Of a DNA stretch of 5,664 bases, positions 1-5,664 are shown piece after piece. Origin of the DNA: Xanthobacteraceae bacterium (GTDB taxonomy: Bacteria > Pseudomonadota > Alphaproteobacteria > Rhizobiales > Xanthobacteraceae); assembly GCA_030036975.1 (NCBI GenBank), contig JASHSE010000148.1:1-5664 (forward strand). The letters run 5' to 3'. The stretch's first letter is position 1. Every line of letters starts with the position of its first letter. The notes beneath the pieces were generated by a model that ran no database searches, had not been told where the DNA came from, and worked only from the letters and a program-made list of their open reading frames with translations. A program made the position numbers and the translations under genes.

Positions 1-732
1 GGCAAACTGGGCGGCCGGTTTTACGTGATCTGCGAAGCCGAGCGATCGTTTCGCGCGATTTCGGCGGGTCACGGCAGCGGCCGCGATGTGAAAGGCGTCG
101 CCGATTTCAGCAATGGCCGGCGGTGCGCGAAGAACTTCGGCAATGCGATGGATTCGAGACTGACGGCCGGCGGCGCCTATGTGACCGCCGAGACGAAGAC
201 GTCGTTCAAAGGCTATTACCGCGTCGCGGCGAAGGAGAACGCGGTTTTGCTGCGCTCGTTCGTTCAGTTCGACGGCGAAGGCGAGACCGCAAACGCCAGA
301 GCCCGCGCGATCGGCGGCCATGCGGCCGAGTTGTTGAGGAACGTCTGTCTGCGCAAAGATTCGAGTAGCCCGTACGCCAACCAGGACGGCTACGTTCCGT
401 TTGGCAAGCTGGTGGACTACGCCGGCGGCCGCAGTGACGGCTGCACCAGTTGGTCGCCGTCGGACGCCGGGCAAATCATCGCGATGGTGAAGGACGAGCC
501 GACCACGCTCTACATCTATCCTGACGCGGCCGACATCGACGCCGTTGCGCAAGCGGTGAAGGCCGGCCGCTCGCCGTCGCGTGCGGGATTATATTGGAAC
601 GCCGCCTGCTTGAAGGAAATCGGCGCGCCGAAATTTTGGCCGAAGCAAACCCTCGAGCCGCTGCTGGCGCAATACAACAAGGCTCACCCGGCGCCACCGC
701 CGCAGCCGGCGCCCATCTGCAAGGGGCAGTGA
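1..732 (+). CDS. Murein L,D-transpeptidase-like protein (YkuD_2-type), 5'-truncated by window edge
   Basis: The reading frame is open from base 1, so the true start lies upstream; the GTG at 25 is only the first start-like codon inside the window. The visible 243 residues resemble the murein L,D-transpeptidase catalytic family: an N-terminal strand GRFYVICEAERSF, a GHGSGRD segment, VTAETK/YYR, then ARARAIGGHAAEL (candidate catalytic His at bases 319-321) and GRSDGCTSW (candidate catalytic Cys at 442-444, in the S-x-G-C motif of YkuD enzymes). Known members form a Cys acyl-enzyme to cross-link or modify peptidoglycan in the periplasm; that activity is inferred here. The motif differs from the usual GRSWGCP form by having Asp before the Gly and Thr after the Cys, so a diverged or inactive member is possible. 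The tail is Pro-rich (PAPPPQPAP). It converges on the phosphoesterase gene with a 17-base gap. Family assignment is by motif memory, without alignment. Confidence 0.72.
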   Translation, partial: GKLGGRFYVICEAERSFRAISAGHGSGRDVKGVADFSNGRRCAKNFGNAMDSRLTAGGAYVTAETKTSFKGYYRVAAKENAVLLRSFVQFDGEGETANARARAIGGHAAELLRNVCLRKDSSSPYANQDGYVPFGKLVDYAGGRSDGCTSWSPSDAGQIIAMVKDEPTTLYIYPDAADIDAVAQAVKAGRSPSRAGLYWNAACLKEIGAPKFWPKQTLEPLLAQYNKAHPAPPPQPAPICKGQ

Positions 733-749
733 AATTTTAGTGCGCCACG

Positions 750-2318
750 TCAACCAAAGGCCGGCGCTCGCGGTTTCTGCCTGAAATTGAGGCCGTTAAG
801 CAGGTTGTAGGCCGCGGCATCGCGGGTCTGCAGCGGCGACAAACCGAACCGCGCCTCGATCATCGCCAGGACGGACGTGGTGTCGGCGACCTTGTGATCG
901 ATATAGCCGCGCCGCGCCCACGGGCTGATCAGCAGGGCCGGAATGCGCGTGCCGCAGCCATAAGGATCGGGCTGCGGCGGCGCCACGTGATCCCAGAAAC
1001 CGCCGCCTTCGTCGTAGGTGATGATGACGGCGGTTTTCTCCCAGACACTGCTGTCGCCAAGCGCCTTCAACAGGCCCATGACCCATTGCTCGCCCCAGCG
1101 CGGCGCCGAATTGGCCGGGTGCTCGTCCCGTCCGCCGGTCGCTTTGAGGAACGAGACGCGCGGCAGCTTGCCGGACTTGAGATCTTCGAAGAAATCCGTG
1201 CTGTCGCGCATCCGGCCGGCTTTCACGTTCGCAAACCAGCTCGGGAAATACTGGAACGGATTGTGGTGCGGCAGATAGGTTTCAGGTGTGTCGACCACCA
1301 TGGAGCCGTCGCCGGCGTCGAACGCCGTCTTCAGCGCCCAGGGCTTCACCACGTTCCAGCCCTCGTTGTACCAGGCCCACGGCAGCGACGCGGCATCGAG
1401 CCGGTCGGCGATCGTCGGATAAGTCTGCTCGTCGGGCGGCGGCGACAGATCGATCGAACCCATGAAGGTTTCGGTTGGGCCGTTGATCGGCGGCAGGTCG
1501 TTGATGAGGATGCCGCTCTTGTCGTACGGCCGATCGAACACCGGCGGGTTCAAGCTGCCGACCTTGTCGGGCGGCGCTTTCGACGACACGGCGGACCGCG
1601 CCGCGACGAGATAGAGCGCGTTGCCGGTCGATCCGCCCGACATCGCCTGGAAGAAATTGTCGAACAGCACGTACTCGTCGGCCAGGCGATAATAGTCCGG
1701 CAGGTCGTCGCGGGTGTAATAGCCGAGCACGGCGCCCGAGGGCGTGGACTCGGCCAGCATCATCTGCCCGACGCTGAGCTTGCGCGATTTGTCGAAGAAC
1801 GCGTGTGGGCCGGGCAAGGCCAGCGCCACGAAATAATCCATCCTGCCGCCGTCGACCTGCGCGAACATGCGGAAGAAATGATGCATCGGGTCCCAGGGCA
1901 CGTTGTCCGCGGACGGAATGTAGCGATTGAGGGGGAAGGGCTTGTTTTCCAGCACCGCGTTGGCAAAGCCGGGAATCTGATAGGGCACCGGCAAATAGGT
2001 GTAAGCCGCGCCGGTCGCGCTCTTCTGCAGGCCGACAAAGCGCGCATCGAGCCGGCCATCGCGGTCTAGCAGGCCATCGACCGTGGCGCCGCCGGGCGGC
2101 TGATAGGCGCCGAAATAATGATCGAAGCTGCGGTTTTCTTGATAGATGACGACGATATGGTCGATCTTGGCGCGCAGGCCATCGAGGTCGGCAGCGGCCG
2201 GCGTCTGCGCCCGCAGCAGCGGCACAAAACCCGGCGGCAGCAGCGTGGCGGCGCCGGCGGCGCCGGCCGCGGCGACCGATTTGAGAAATTTGCGGCGGCC
2301 CGTACGAACGATCGTCAT
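750..2318 (-). CDS. Tat-exported phosphoesterase, phospholipase C / acid phosphatase superfamily
   Basis: The 522-residue protein belongs to the phosphoesterase family that includes bacterial phospholipase C and AcpA-type acid phosphatases, which hydrolyse phosphate mono- or diesters outside the cytoplasm. The N-terminus has a Tat signal: GRRKFLK (residues 7-13), an Ala/Gly-rich core to about 35 and a probable cleavage site near RAQT. Family landmarks are in order: IVVIYQENRSFDHYFG (55-70, with the metal-binding Glu-Asn), a hydrophobic/aromatic region with WDPMHHFF (142-149), LFDNFFQAMSGGSTGNALYL (219-238, where the nucleophile Ser/Thr is expected), ATGGRDEHP (393-401) and ITYDEGGGFWDHV (433-445, further metal ligands). 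Length is normal for the shorter members. The ATG is preceded by GGAAGGGA; no in-frame start lies just upstream. It follows copD on the same strand after 142 bases, so it is probably a separate transcript, though read-through is possible. The substrate cannot be told from sequence. Confidence 0.9.
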   Translation of the reverse strand: MTIVRTGRRKFLKSVAAAGAAGAATLLPPGFVPLLRAQTPAAADLDGLRAKIDHIVVIYQENRSFDHYFGAYQPPGGATVDGLLDRDGRLDARFVGLQKSATGAAYTYLPVPYQIPGFANAVLENKPFPLNRYIPSADNVPWDPMHHFFRMFAQVDGGRMDYFVALALPGPHAFFDKSRKLSVGQMMLAESTPSGAVLGYYTRDDLPDYYRLADEYVLFDNFFQAMSGGSTGNALYLVAARSAVSSKAPPDKVGSLNPPVFDRPYDKSGILINDLPPINGPTETFMGSIDLSPPPDEQTYPTIADRLDAASLPWAWYNEGWNVVKPWALKTAFDAGDGSMVVDTPETYLPHHNPFQYFPSWFANVKAGRMRDSTDFFEDLKSGKLPRVSFLKATGGRDEHPANSAPRWGEQWVMGLLKALGDSSVWEKTAVIITYDEGGGFWDHVAPPQPDPYGCGTRIPALLISPWARRGYIDHKVADTTSVLAMIEARFGLSPLQTRDAAAYNLLNGLNFRQKPRAPAFG

Positions 2319-2429
2319 CGTTACATCCCTTCCAGCATCGCGGCGGCAATTTTGCGCGGAATCCCCGATCGCCGTTAGCAGGCTTTGATTGCAGTTTTAA
2401 GAACAGATGTGGACCGCGCGGCGGCACCT

Positions 2430-2460
2430 CCCGGCGCGTTCCCGCGGCAAGCACGCCGGG
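2430..2460 (-). terminator. GC-rich hairpin directly after copD; possible weak or Rho-assisted terminator
   Basis: Bases 2430-2436 (cccggcg) and 2454-2460 (cgccggg) are perfect reverse complements around a 17-base loop, and the hairpin begins at the base immediately after the copD stop codon. On the transcribed strand no T-tract follows, so it is not a canonical intrinsic terminator. It may stabilise the 3' end of the cop mRNA or give partial termination before the phosphoesterase gene. Confidence 0.3.
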
Positions 2461-3774
2461 CTATTTGGCGTCGATCACGATTTCAGCCGTGAGATGAAGC
2501 ATGCTATTGGAGCTGAGCACCGCATCGACGGCCACCGACCAGTTGCCGGGCTGCGCAAGGTCGATGCCGTCAACCTGCCAGTTGCCGTCTTGATCGCGCG
2601 TGGCGGTGTAGGTCTTCGCTTTGCTTCCCGGCGTCGGCGCGGTGAGCGTCAGGGTCAGCGCGCGCGCATCGAGCGGGTCGAGGTTGTCGTCGGTGAGGCG
2701 GATGGTGGCGCCGGCCGTCCCGACATGGCCCGGATCGATGATGACGTCGACCATGCCTTGTTCGCCATGGATGTGCTGGTAAGCGGCATCGGGCGGAAGC
2801 GAAGCCTCGCTGACGTGATGATGGGCGTGGCTCGCCGGCGGCAGCACGCCCAACTGCGCGACGATGGCGATGATCACGGCGCCGATCGACGCTTCGATCG
2901 TGGCGTTGCGGCGCAGCTTCCGCCGGGCGTCGTTGACTGCTGCCGGGCTCTGCGCTTCGACCAGGCGATCCGTCAATTCCAAACGATTGACGGAAGCGAT
3001 CGTGACCATGATCAGAAACAGCGCGATCTTGACGAGGAGGAGACGGCCGTAACCGGTGCCGGTCAAAGCCCCAGGGCTGCCGACGAGGTACCAGGTGTTG
3101 ACCAGGCCGGTGCATAACAGCGTGCCGACGGTGACGATGCCTAACGTCGAAAACCGCAGCGTTGCCGCGCGCGCGGTGGCGAGCGCGGCGGCGTCGTTGC
3201 CGGCGCGTCCGAGCAGGAGCACGAGCGGAACGAGCGTGCCGAGCCAGGCCGCCGCGGCGATCAGATGCAGCACGTCGGCGACCGGGTGGAGCACGCCTTC
3301 AAGGCCTTGGCCGCCGATGGCGTGGCCGGCCCAGGCTATGCTGCCGACAAACGCTGCGGACAAGATCGCCGCCGCCGCTTTCAGCCATGCCGGTCTGGCG
3401 CTTTGCGCCGCAAGCAGTGGAACGAGCACAGCCGCGATGGCGCAGGCGAGCACGAAGCGGAGCAGCCAATCGTTGCCGAAATCGGTCTGCGACAGCACGG
3501 TCCAGAGGATGTTCGGTGACACGGCATCCGCAACGGGCCGGCCGCTCATCGAGGCCGCCGTGAGAACGAGCCATGCCGCCCCGGAGAGGAACGCGAAGGC
3601 GAGGCTGCTCCATACAATGATGGTGAGCGGCGGCCGCAGCGCCTTGATCGTGCGCGGATCGCGGGCGGCGCGCGCCGCAGGATCAAGAATGAAGACGACG
3701 AAAAAGCCCACCCCCGTCAACGCAATCGTTGCGGCGTAGTGAATGGCGCGCGCGTAGACGATCGGGTCGATCAA
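2461..3774 (-). CDS. copD: CopD family copper membrane protein with extra C-terminal soluble domain
   Basis: The 437-residue protein is an inner-membrane member of the CopD/PcoD family, which works with CopC in copper uptake or homeostasis. About eight hydrophobic segments are visible, near residues 12-31, 50-72, 103-123, 130-150, 167-188, 210-231, 245-262 and 295-313. Family signatures include WAGHA (148-152), HPVADVLHLIAAAAWLG (163-179, with H163 and H170 as candidate metal ligands) and YGRLLLVKIALF (242-253). After the last helix comes a His-rich linker (HAHHH, 316-320, then H334, H336 and H350) and a roughly 100-residue beta-rich domain resembling the YtkA/FixH-like domain fused to some alphaproteobacterial CopD proteins; this last comparison is from memory. 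The start is TTG: an in-frame TAA lies 15 bases upstream with no ATG or GTG between, and AGAGGA is well placed. copC ends 28 bases upstream, which points to cotranscription. Confidence 0.9.
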   Translation of the reverse strand: MIDPIVYARAIHYAATIALTGVGFFVVFILDPAARAARDPRTIKALRPPLTIIVWSSLAFAFLSGAAWLVLTAASMSGRPVADAVSPNILWTVLSQTDFGNDWLLRFVLACAIAAVLVPLLAAQSARPAWLKAAAAILSAAFVGSIAWAGHAIGGQGLEGVLHPVADVLHLIAAAAWLGTLVPLVLLLGRAGNDAAALATARAATLRFSTLGIVTVGTLLCTGLVNTWYLVGSPGALTGTGYGRLLLVKIALFLIMVTIASVNRLELTDRLVEAQSPAAVNDARRKLRRNATIEASIGAVIIAIVAQLGVLPPASHAHHHVSEASLPPDAAYQHIHGEQGMVDVIIDPGHVGTAGATIRLTDDNLDPLDARALTLTLTAPTPGSKAKTYTATRDQDGNWQVDGIDLAQPGNWSVAVDAVLSSNSMLHLTAEIVIDAK

Positions 3775-3778
3775 GCGA

Positions 3779-3784
3779 TCCTCT
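3779..3784 (-). promoter_or_regulatory. Shine-Dalgarno that supports the TTG start of copD
   Basis: AGAGGA on the minus strand ends four bases before the TTG at 3774-3772. The only in-frame codons between the upstream TAA (3792-3790) and this TTG are GTT ACA GAG GAT CGC, so TTG is the first possible start. The next in-frame Met is residue 76, which would remove the first two membrane segments. Confidence 0.7.
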
Positions 3785-3802
3785 GTAACTTACCTGGGCA
3801 AC

Positions 3803-4159
3803 TTAAGTGCCGCCGCCGACCTTGAACGTAAAGCTGCCCTGGGTGGTATGGGTGTCGACCGAGAGCGCGCGCCAGCGCACGTGATAGGTGCCGGGTGACA
3901 GCGCCTTGAGCCCGACCCGCATGGTGTTGCCGCTGATCTGCGGTTTTCCTTGATCGACTCGGCCGCCCGGACCGCTCACTGTGACGGTGCTGAACGACGG
4001 TTCGAGATTTTGCGTGAACGACAAGGTGAGTTCGCGCGGCGCGGTCGGCACCGTGCTGCCGACCCGCGGGTTGGCGTGGTCGAGGAAGGCGTGGGCCTGG
4101 GCCGGGTTGGCGGCGGCCAGCGCGACGAGAAGTGCCGAAACGGGGAGGAGGGTGCGCAT
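3803..4159 (-). CDS. copC: CopC periplasmic Cu(II)-binding protein
   Basis: The 118-residue protein is a typical small CopC (also called PcoC or YobA-like). It has a Sec signal peptide of 22 residues ending AQA, so the mature protein starts with His23 in HAFLDHANP. This N-terminal His, with D102 and H104 of the SVDTHTTQGSFTF motif, matches the family's high-affinity Cu(II) site (His1, Asp and His of the D-x-H motif). The Met-rich segment that binds Cu(I) in Pseudomonas/E. coli plasmid CopC/PcoC is absent: M80 is the only Met after the start. It is therefore expected to be a Cu(II)-only carrier in the periplasm, passing copper to or from CopD encoded 28 bases downstream. The ATG has AAGGA eight bases upstream. 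The preceding gene ends 12 bases before the start, and its stop codon overlaps this Shine-Dalgarno, suggesting coupled translation. Confidence 0.94.
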   Translation of the reverse strand: MRTLLPVSALLVALAAANPAQAHAFLDHANPRVGSTVPTAPRELTLSFTQNLEPSFSTVTVSGPGGRVDQGKPQISGNTMRVGLKALSPGTYHVRWRALSVDTHTTQGSFTFKVGGGT

Positions 4160-4167
4160 TGTTTGGA

Positions 4168-4172
4168 TCCTT
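4168..4172 (-). promoter_or_regulatory. copC Shine-Dalgarno overlapping the upstream gene's stop codon
   Basis: AAGGA lies eight bases ahead of the copC ATG. Its first A is the last base of the TGA (4174-4172) that ends the upstream gene, so ribosomes finishing that gene stop on the copC initiation site. This arrangement favours translational coupling. Confidence 0.6.
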
Positions 4173-5137
4173 CAGAACGTGAGTTTGCGGGGTGGAGTTT
4201 CGCTGCCGCCGATGAGCGGCTGGCCGAAGCTGCTCGGGAACATGTCGTCGAGATAAAGATGCAGTTGGGCGAGGAAGCCGACGCCGCTGCCGCTCGCGCG
4301 GTCGACCGGAATGAGCGCCTCCAGCCCGACCTGGAAATAGCTGCCGACCCAGATTGCGCCGGGATTGATCGTGCCGGTGGTGGCGTAGCTGTTGCCGAAA
4401 TTGTTGGCGACCGGCGTCGACAGCTGCACCTCGACGATCGGAATCAGGTGATTGATGAAGTCGGGCAAATTCAGATCGACGATCTGCGATTTGAGGTACG
4501 GCATGCTGTATTGCAGCGACGCCCCGTAGGTGAGCACCTGCGGAATGAAGACGTTCTGCACCGGATCGAAGCCGGATGTCGGCATCTGGTAGCCGATCTG
4601 TCCGGTCACCGCGAAGGCGCGCAGCCAGCCGGCCTCGTCGGGCAGGTCGCCAAACCCCTTGCCGAAATAGTAGGTCGGCGTCACCAAGGTGTAGGGCGTC
4701 CCTATGCCGGTGGGGACCGAGCCGGTGCCGCCCCAGTCGACGATCAGGCCGAGCAGCATGGCAAGCTCGTGATCGCTGTTCTTGTAGAGCTGATACTGAA
4801 AGGTGGTCTCGAGGTCCGCCCAGCCCTCCTTGCTGAAGCCGCCCGGCTGCTGGATATGCGACCAGCTATCGCCGATCGACACGCCGAAATCCTCGGTGAT
4901 GCGTTTGGATATTTCGGCCGAAACGTCCCATTCGCTGGCCGGAGGGATATCCGAAGTCTCGAACCAGTCGACGGTCGGCAGCGACAGTTCGTCGGCGACG
5001 CAGGGATCGTCGATGGCGAGCGTGGCGGGAAAGAACCGCGCGCCGACGAAGCAATGCGCCGACGCGGCACAATAGGATAGCGGTAGAAGCACCAAGGCCA
5101 ACGCGCAGGCGCGCGAGTAGCTCCAAGGGGTAAGCAC
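4172..5137 (-). CDS. Exported protein of unrecognised family, probable outer-membrane beta-barrel, in the copper operon
   Basis: I cannot name a family for this 321-residue protein with certainty. It has a Sec-type signal peptide (Arg9, hydrophobic 11-22, probable cleavage after ASA at 27); C23 is not in a proper lipobox because Tyr precedes it. The mature N-terminus contains CFVGARFFPATLAIDDPC, with C29 and C46 able to form a disulfide. From about residue 70 onward the sequence alternates polar and hydrophobic/aromatic residues with Gly/Asn/Pro turns (for example LETTFQYQLYKN, YTLVTPTYYFGKGF, WVGSYFQVGLEALIPV) and the final residue is Phe, features typical of outer-membrane barrels. It lacks the Met/His-rich N-terminus of CopB/PcoB. 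Its position before copC suggests a role in moving or sensing copper at the envelope; this is inference. The start is GTG with a strong AAAGGAGA. The product could alternatively be periplasmic. Confidence 0.8.
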   Translation of the reverse strand: MLTPWSYSRACALALVLLPLSYCAASAHCFVGARFFPATLAIDDPCVADELSLPTVDWFETSDIPPASEWDVSAEISKRITEDFGVSIGDSWSHIQQPGGFSKEGWADLETTFQYQLYKNSDHELAMLLGLIVDWGGTGSVPTGIGTPYTLVTPTYYFGKGFGDLPDEAGWLRAFAVTGQIGYQMPTSGFDPVQNVFIPQVLTYGASLQYSMPYLKSQIVDLNLPDFINHLIPIVEVQLSTPVANNFGNSYATTGTINPGAIWVGSYFQVGLEALIPVDRASGSGVGFLAQLHLYLDDMFPSSFGQPLIGGSETPPRKLTF

Positions 5138-5143
5138 GATACG

Positions 5144-5151
5144 TCTCCTTT
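5144..5151 (-). promoter_or_regulatory. Strong Shine-Dalgarno for the GTG-started gene before copC
   Basis: AAAGGAGA is a near-perfect anti-16S match placed six bases ahead of the GTG at 5137-5135. It fixes the start of the 321-residue protein so that the signal peptide has a normal length. Confidence 0.75.
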
Positions 5152-5200
5152 ACGCGTGACGGATGAGTTGCCGCCGCAAAGCGCGCGCGGCGGCCGTTGG

Positions 5201-5590
5201 TCACGCGCGAAGCGGAGGCGCTCGCGATTGGTGTGATCGGGTCGAATTTCCGGCCGGGACGGCGGCGACCGGCGGCAGCGCCAGCCGCGTCGCGGCGGAT
5301 TGCGGCGCGCCGGCCGCTTTGAGCGGCGGCGGCGGCAGCGCCGCCATGAGCATCAGGCAGCCGACGCAGCAGCAATCGATGCAGATGCTGGCGTTGTTGT
5401 CGTTCTGGGTAGGCGAGGGCTCGGCCGCGCTATGGCTGTGACAGGTGACCGTGCCGGAGCCGGTCGCCGCCGTAGCCGCAGCGCTGGCCGCGGCCAAGTT
5501 CGCAAACAGCCCGCCAAGCGCAATCGCATAGGCGGCAACCAGCGCAACGATGCGCTGCCGCAAAGATCGCCTGGCGAACGGGCTGTGCAC
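5201..5590 (-). CDS. Small exported Cys-rich protein, first gene of the copper operon (possibly DUF2946-like)
   Basis: The 129-residue protein begins with a basic stretch (FARRSLRQR, 5-13) and a hydrophobic Ala/Leu segment (14-39), which is a signal peptide or a single membrane anchor; cleavage near ASA at 35-37 is possible. The remainder has TCHSH (49-53) and a cluster C70-x2-C73-C74-C75-x2-C78, followed by LMLMAALPPPP with two Met residues. Cys, His and Met concentrated in a short exported protein, placed just ahead of copC and copD, suggest copper binding or sensing; no function is demonstrated. It recalls the small DUF2946-type proteins of copper loci, but I am not certain of that family. 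The C-terminal 40 residues are low-complexity Ala/Pro. The start is GTG with AAAAGGGGG four bases upstream. Because the window ends 74 bases upstream, no earlier operon gene can be excluded, although that stretch looks like a promoter region. Confidence 0.75.
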   Translation of the reverse strand: MHSPFARRSLRQRIVALVAAYAIALGGLFANLAAASAAATAATGSGTVTCHSHSAAEPSPTQNDNNASICIDCCCVGCLMLMAALPPPPLKAAGAPQSAATRLALPPVAAVPAGNSTRSHQSRAPPLRA

Positions 5591-5594
5591 GTCA

Positions 5595-5603
5595 CCCCCT
5601 TTT
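5595..5603 (-). promoter_or_regulatory. Shine-Dalgarno for the GTG start of the Cys-rich protein
   Basis: AAAAGGGGG on the minus strand ends four bases before the GTG at 5590-5588. A second GTG at 5595-5593 is in another frame and too close to this site to be used well. Confidence 0.55.
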
Positions 5604-5608
5604 CGGGA

Positions 5609-5656
5609 CTGCCCAGACTATAACACCATAACGCGAAATAGATCCCCTGCCCAGAC
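5609..5656. repeat. Exact 10-base direct repeat upstream of the copper operon; possible operator pair
   Basis: ctgcccagac occurs at 5609-5618 and again at 5647-5656 on the + strand (gtctgggcag on the transcribed strand), 38 bases start to start. The gene-proximal copy overlaps the candidate -10 box, and the distal copy adjoins the expected -35 position. Such paired placement fits a regulator binding site, but the regulator is not in the window and the repeat could be chance. Confidence 0.4.
5617..5622 (-). promoter_or_regulatory. Candidate -10 box of the copper operon promoter
   Basis: TATAGT on the minus strand lies 26 bases before the GTG of the first gene, inside a locally AT-rich patch. 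No good match to TTGACA is found at 16-18 bases further upstream (ggatct at 17), so either an activator or another sigma factor would be needed, or the real promoter lies elsewhere. Confidence 0.27.
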
Positions 5657-5664
5657 GGTTGCGG

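Noticed and set aside
733..749. Possible bidirectional terminator between the convergent genes
   Set aside because: Only a three-base stem (gtg/cac) is present beside a short T run; too weak to call.
894..2069. A 391-codon open frame on the + strand, antisense to the phosphoesterase
   Set aside because: It is Arg/His-rich with no recognisable domain and lies opposite a gene with clear family motifs; long antisense frames are usual in GC-rich DNA.
2245..2275. Repeated ggcgcc-type sequence near the phosphoesterase start
   Set aside because: It encodes the Ala/Gly-rich core of the Tat signal peptide, which explains the repetition.
2319..2429. Promoter for the phosphoesterase gene
   Set aside because: A promoter may be here, but I found no convincing pair of -35 and -10 boxes on the minus strand.
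1282..2454. A 390-codon minus-strand open frame overlapping the phosphoesterase gene in another frame
   Set aside because: Composition is Arg/Pro/Ala-rich and without motifs, a frame shadow of the real gene; nothing suggests overlapping coding.
3950..5080. A 376-codon + strand open frame opposite copC and the barrel-like gene
   Set aside because: CopC is unmistakable on the other strand, and this frame looks like a charged, motif-free antisense translation.
5325..5346. GGC/GCC-rich near-palindrome inside the Cys-rich gene
   Set aside because: It is coding for the Ala-Leu-Pro run after the Cys cluster and is expected from GC-rich codons.

Overview
The window looks like chromosomal DNA from a high-GC alphaproteobacterium. 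The codon use, the Tat-exported phosphoesterase and the CopC/CopD style fit the Bradyrhizobium/Rhodopseudomonas neighbourhood, but that placement is inferred from general resemblance and not from a marker gene. Six protein-coding genes fill almost the whole window, and no stretch over 300 bases lacks a gene. I see no tRNA, rRNA, CRISPR array, insertion sequence or phage gene.

Layout: bases 1-732 (+ strand) hold the 3' part of a murein L,D-transpeptidase-like gene whose start lies off the left edge. It converges, across 17 bases, on a minus-strand gene for a Tat-exported phosphoesterase (phospholipase C/acid phosphatase superfamily, 750-2318). A 142-base gap with a small GC-rich hairpin separates this from a tight minus-strand cluster. 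Read in its direction of transcription (right to left), the cluster runs: a small Cys-rich exported protein (5590-5201), a predicted outer-membrane or periplasmic protein of unrecognised family (5137-4172), copC (4159-3803) and copD (3774-2461). Gaps within the cluster are 63, 12 and 28 bases, so it is very likely one operon. The promoter probably lies in 5591-5664, where an exact 10-base direct repeat overlaps a candidate -10 box.

Cooperation: CopC is a periplasmic Cu(II) carrier and CopD an inner-membrane protein usually linked to copper uptake or homeostasis. The two genes ahead of them encode a short exported protein with a C-x2-CCC-x2-C cluster and a protein with a signal peptide, beta-rich sequence and a C-terminal Phe. 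A plausible model is a cell-envelope copper-handling pathway (outer membrane or periplasm, then CopC, then CopD), but the roles of the first two proteins are inferred only from position and sequence features. The CopD here also carries a His-rich linker and an extra C-terminal soluble domain. Three of the four cop-cluster genes use non-ATG starts (GTG, GTG, TTG), each supported by a Shine-Dalgarno sequence.
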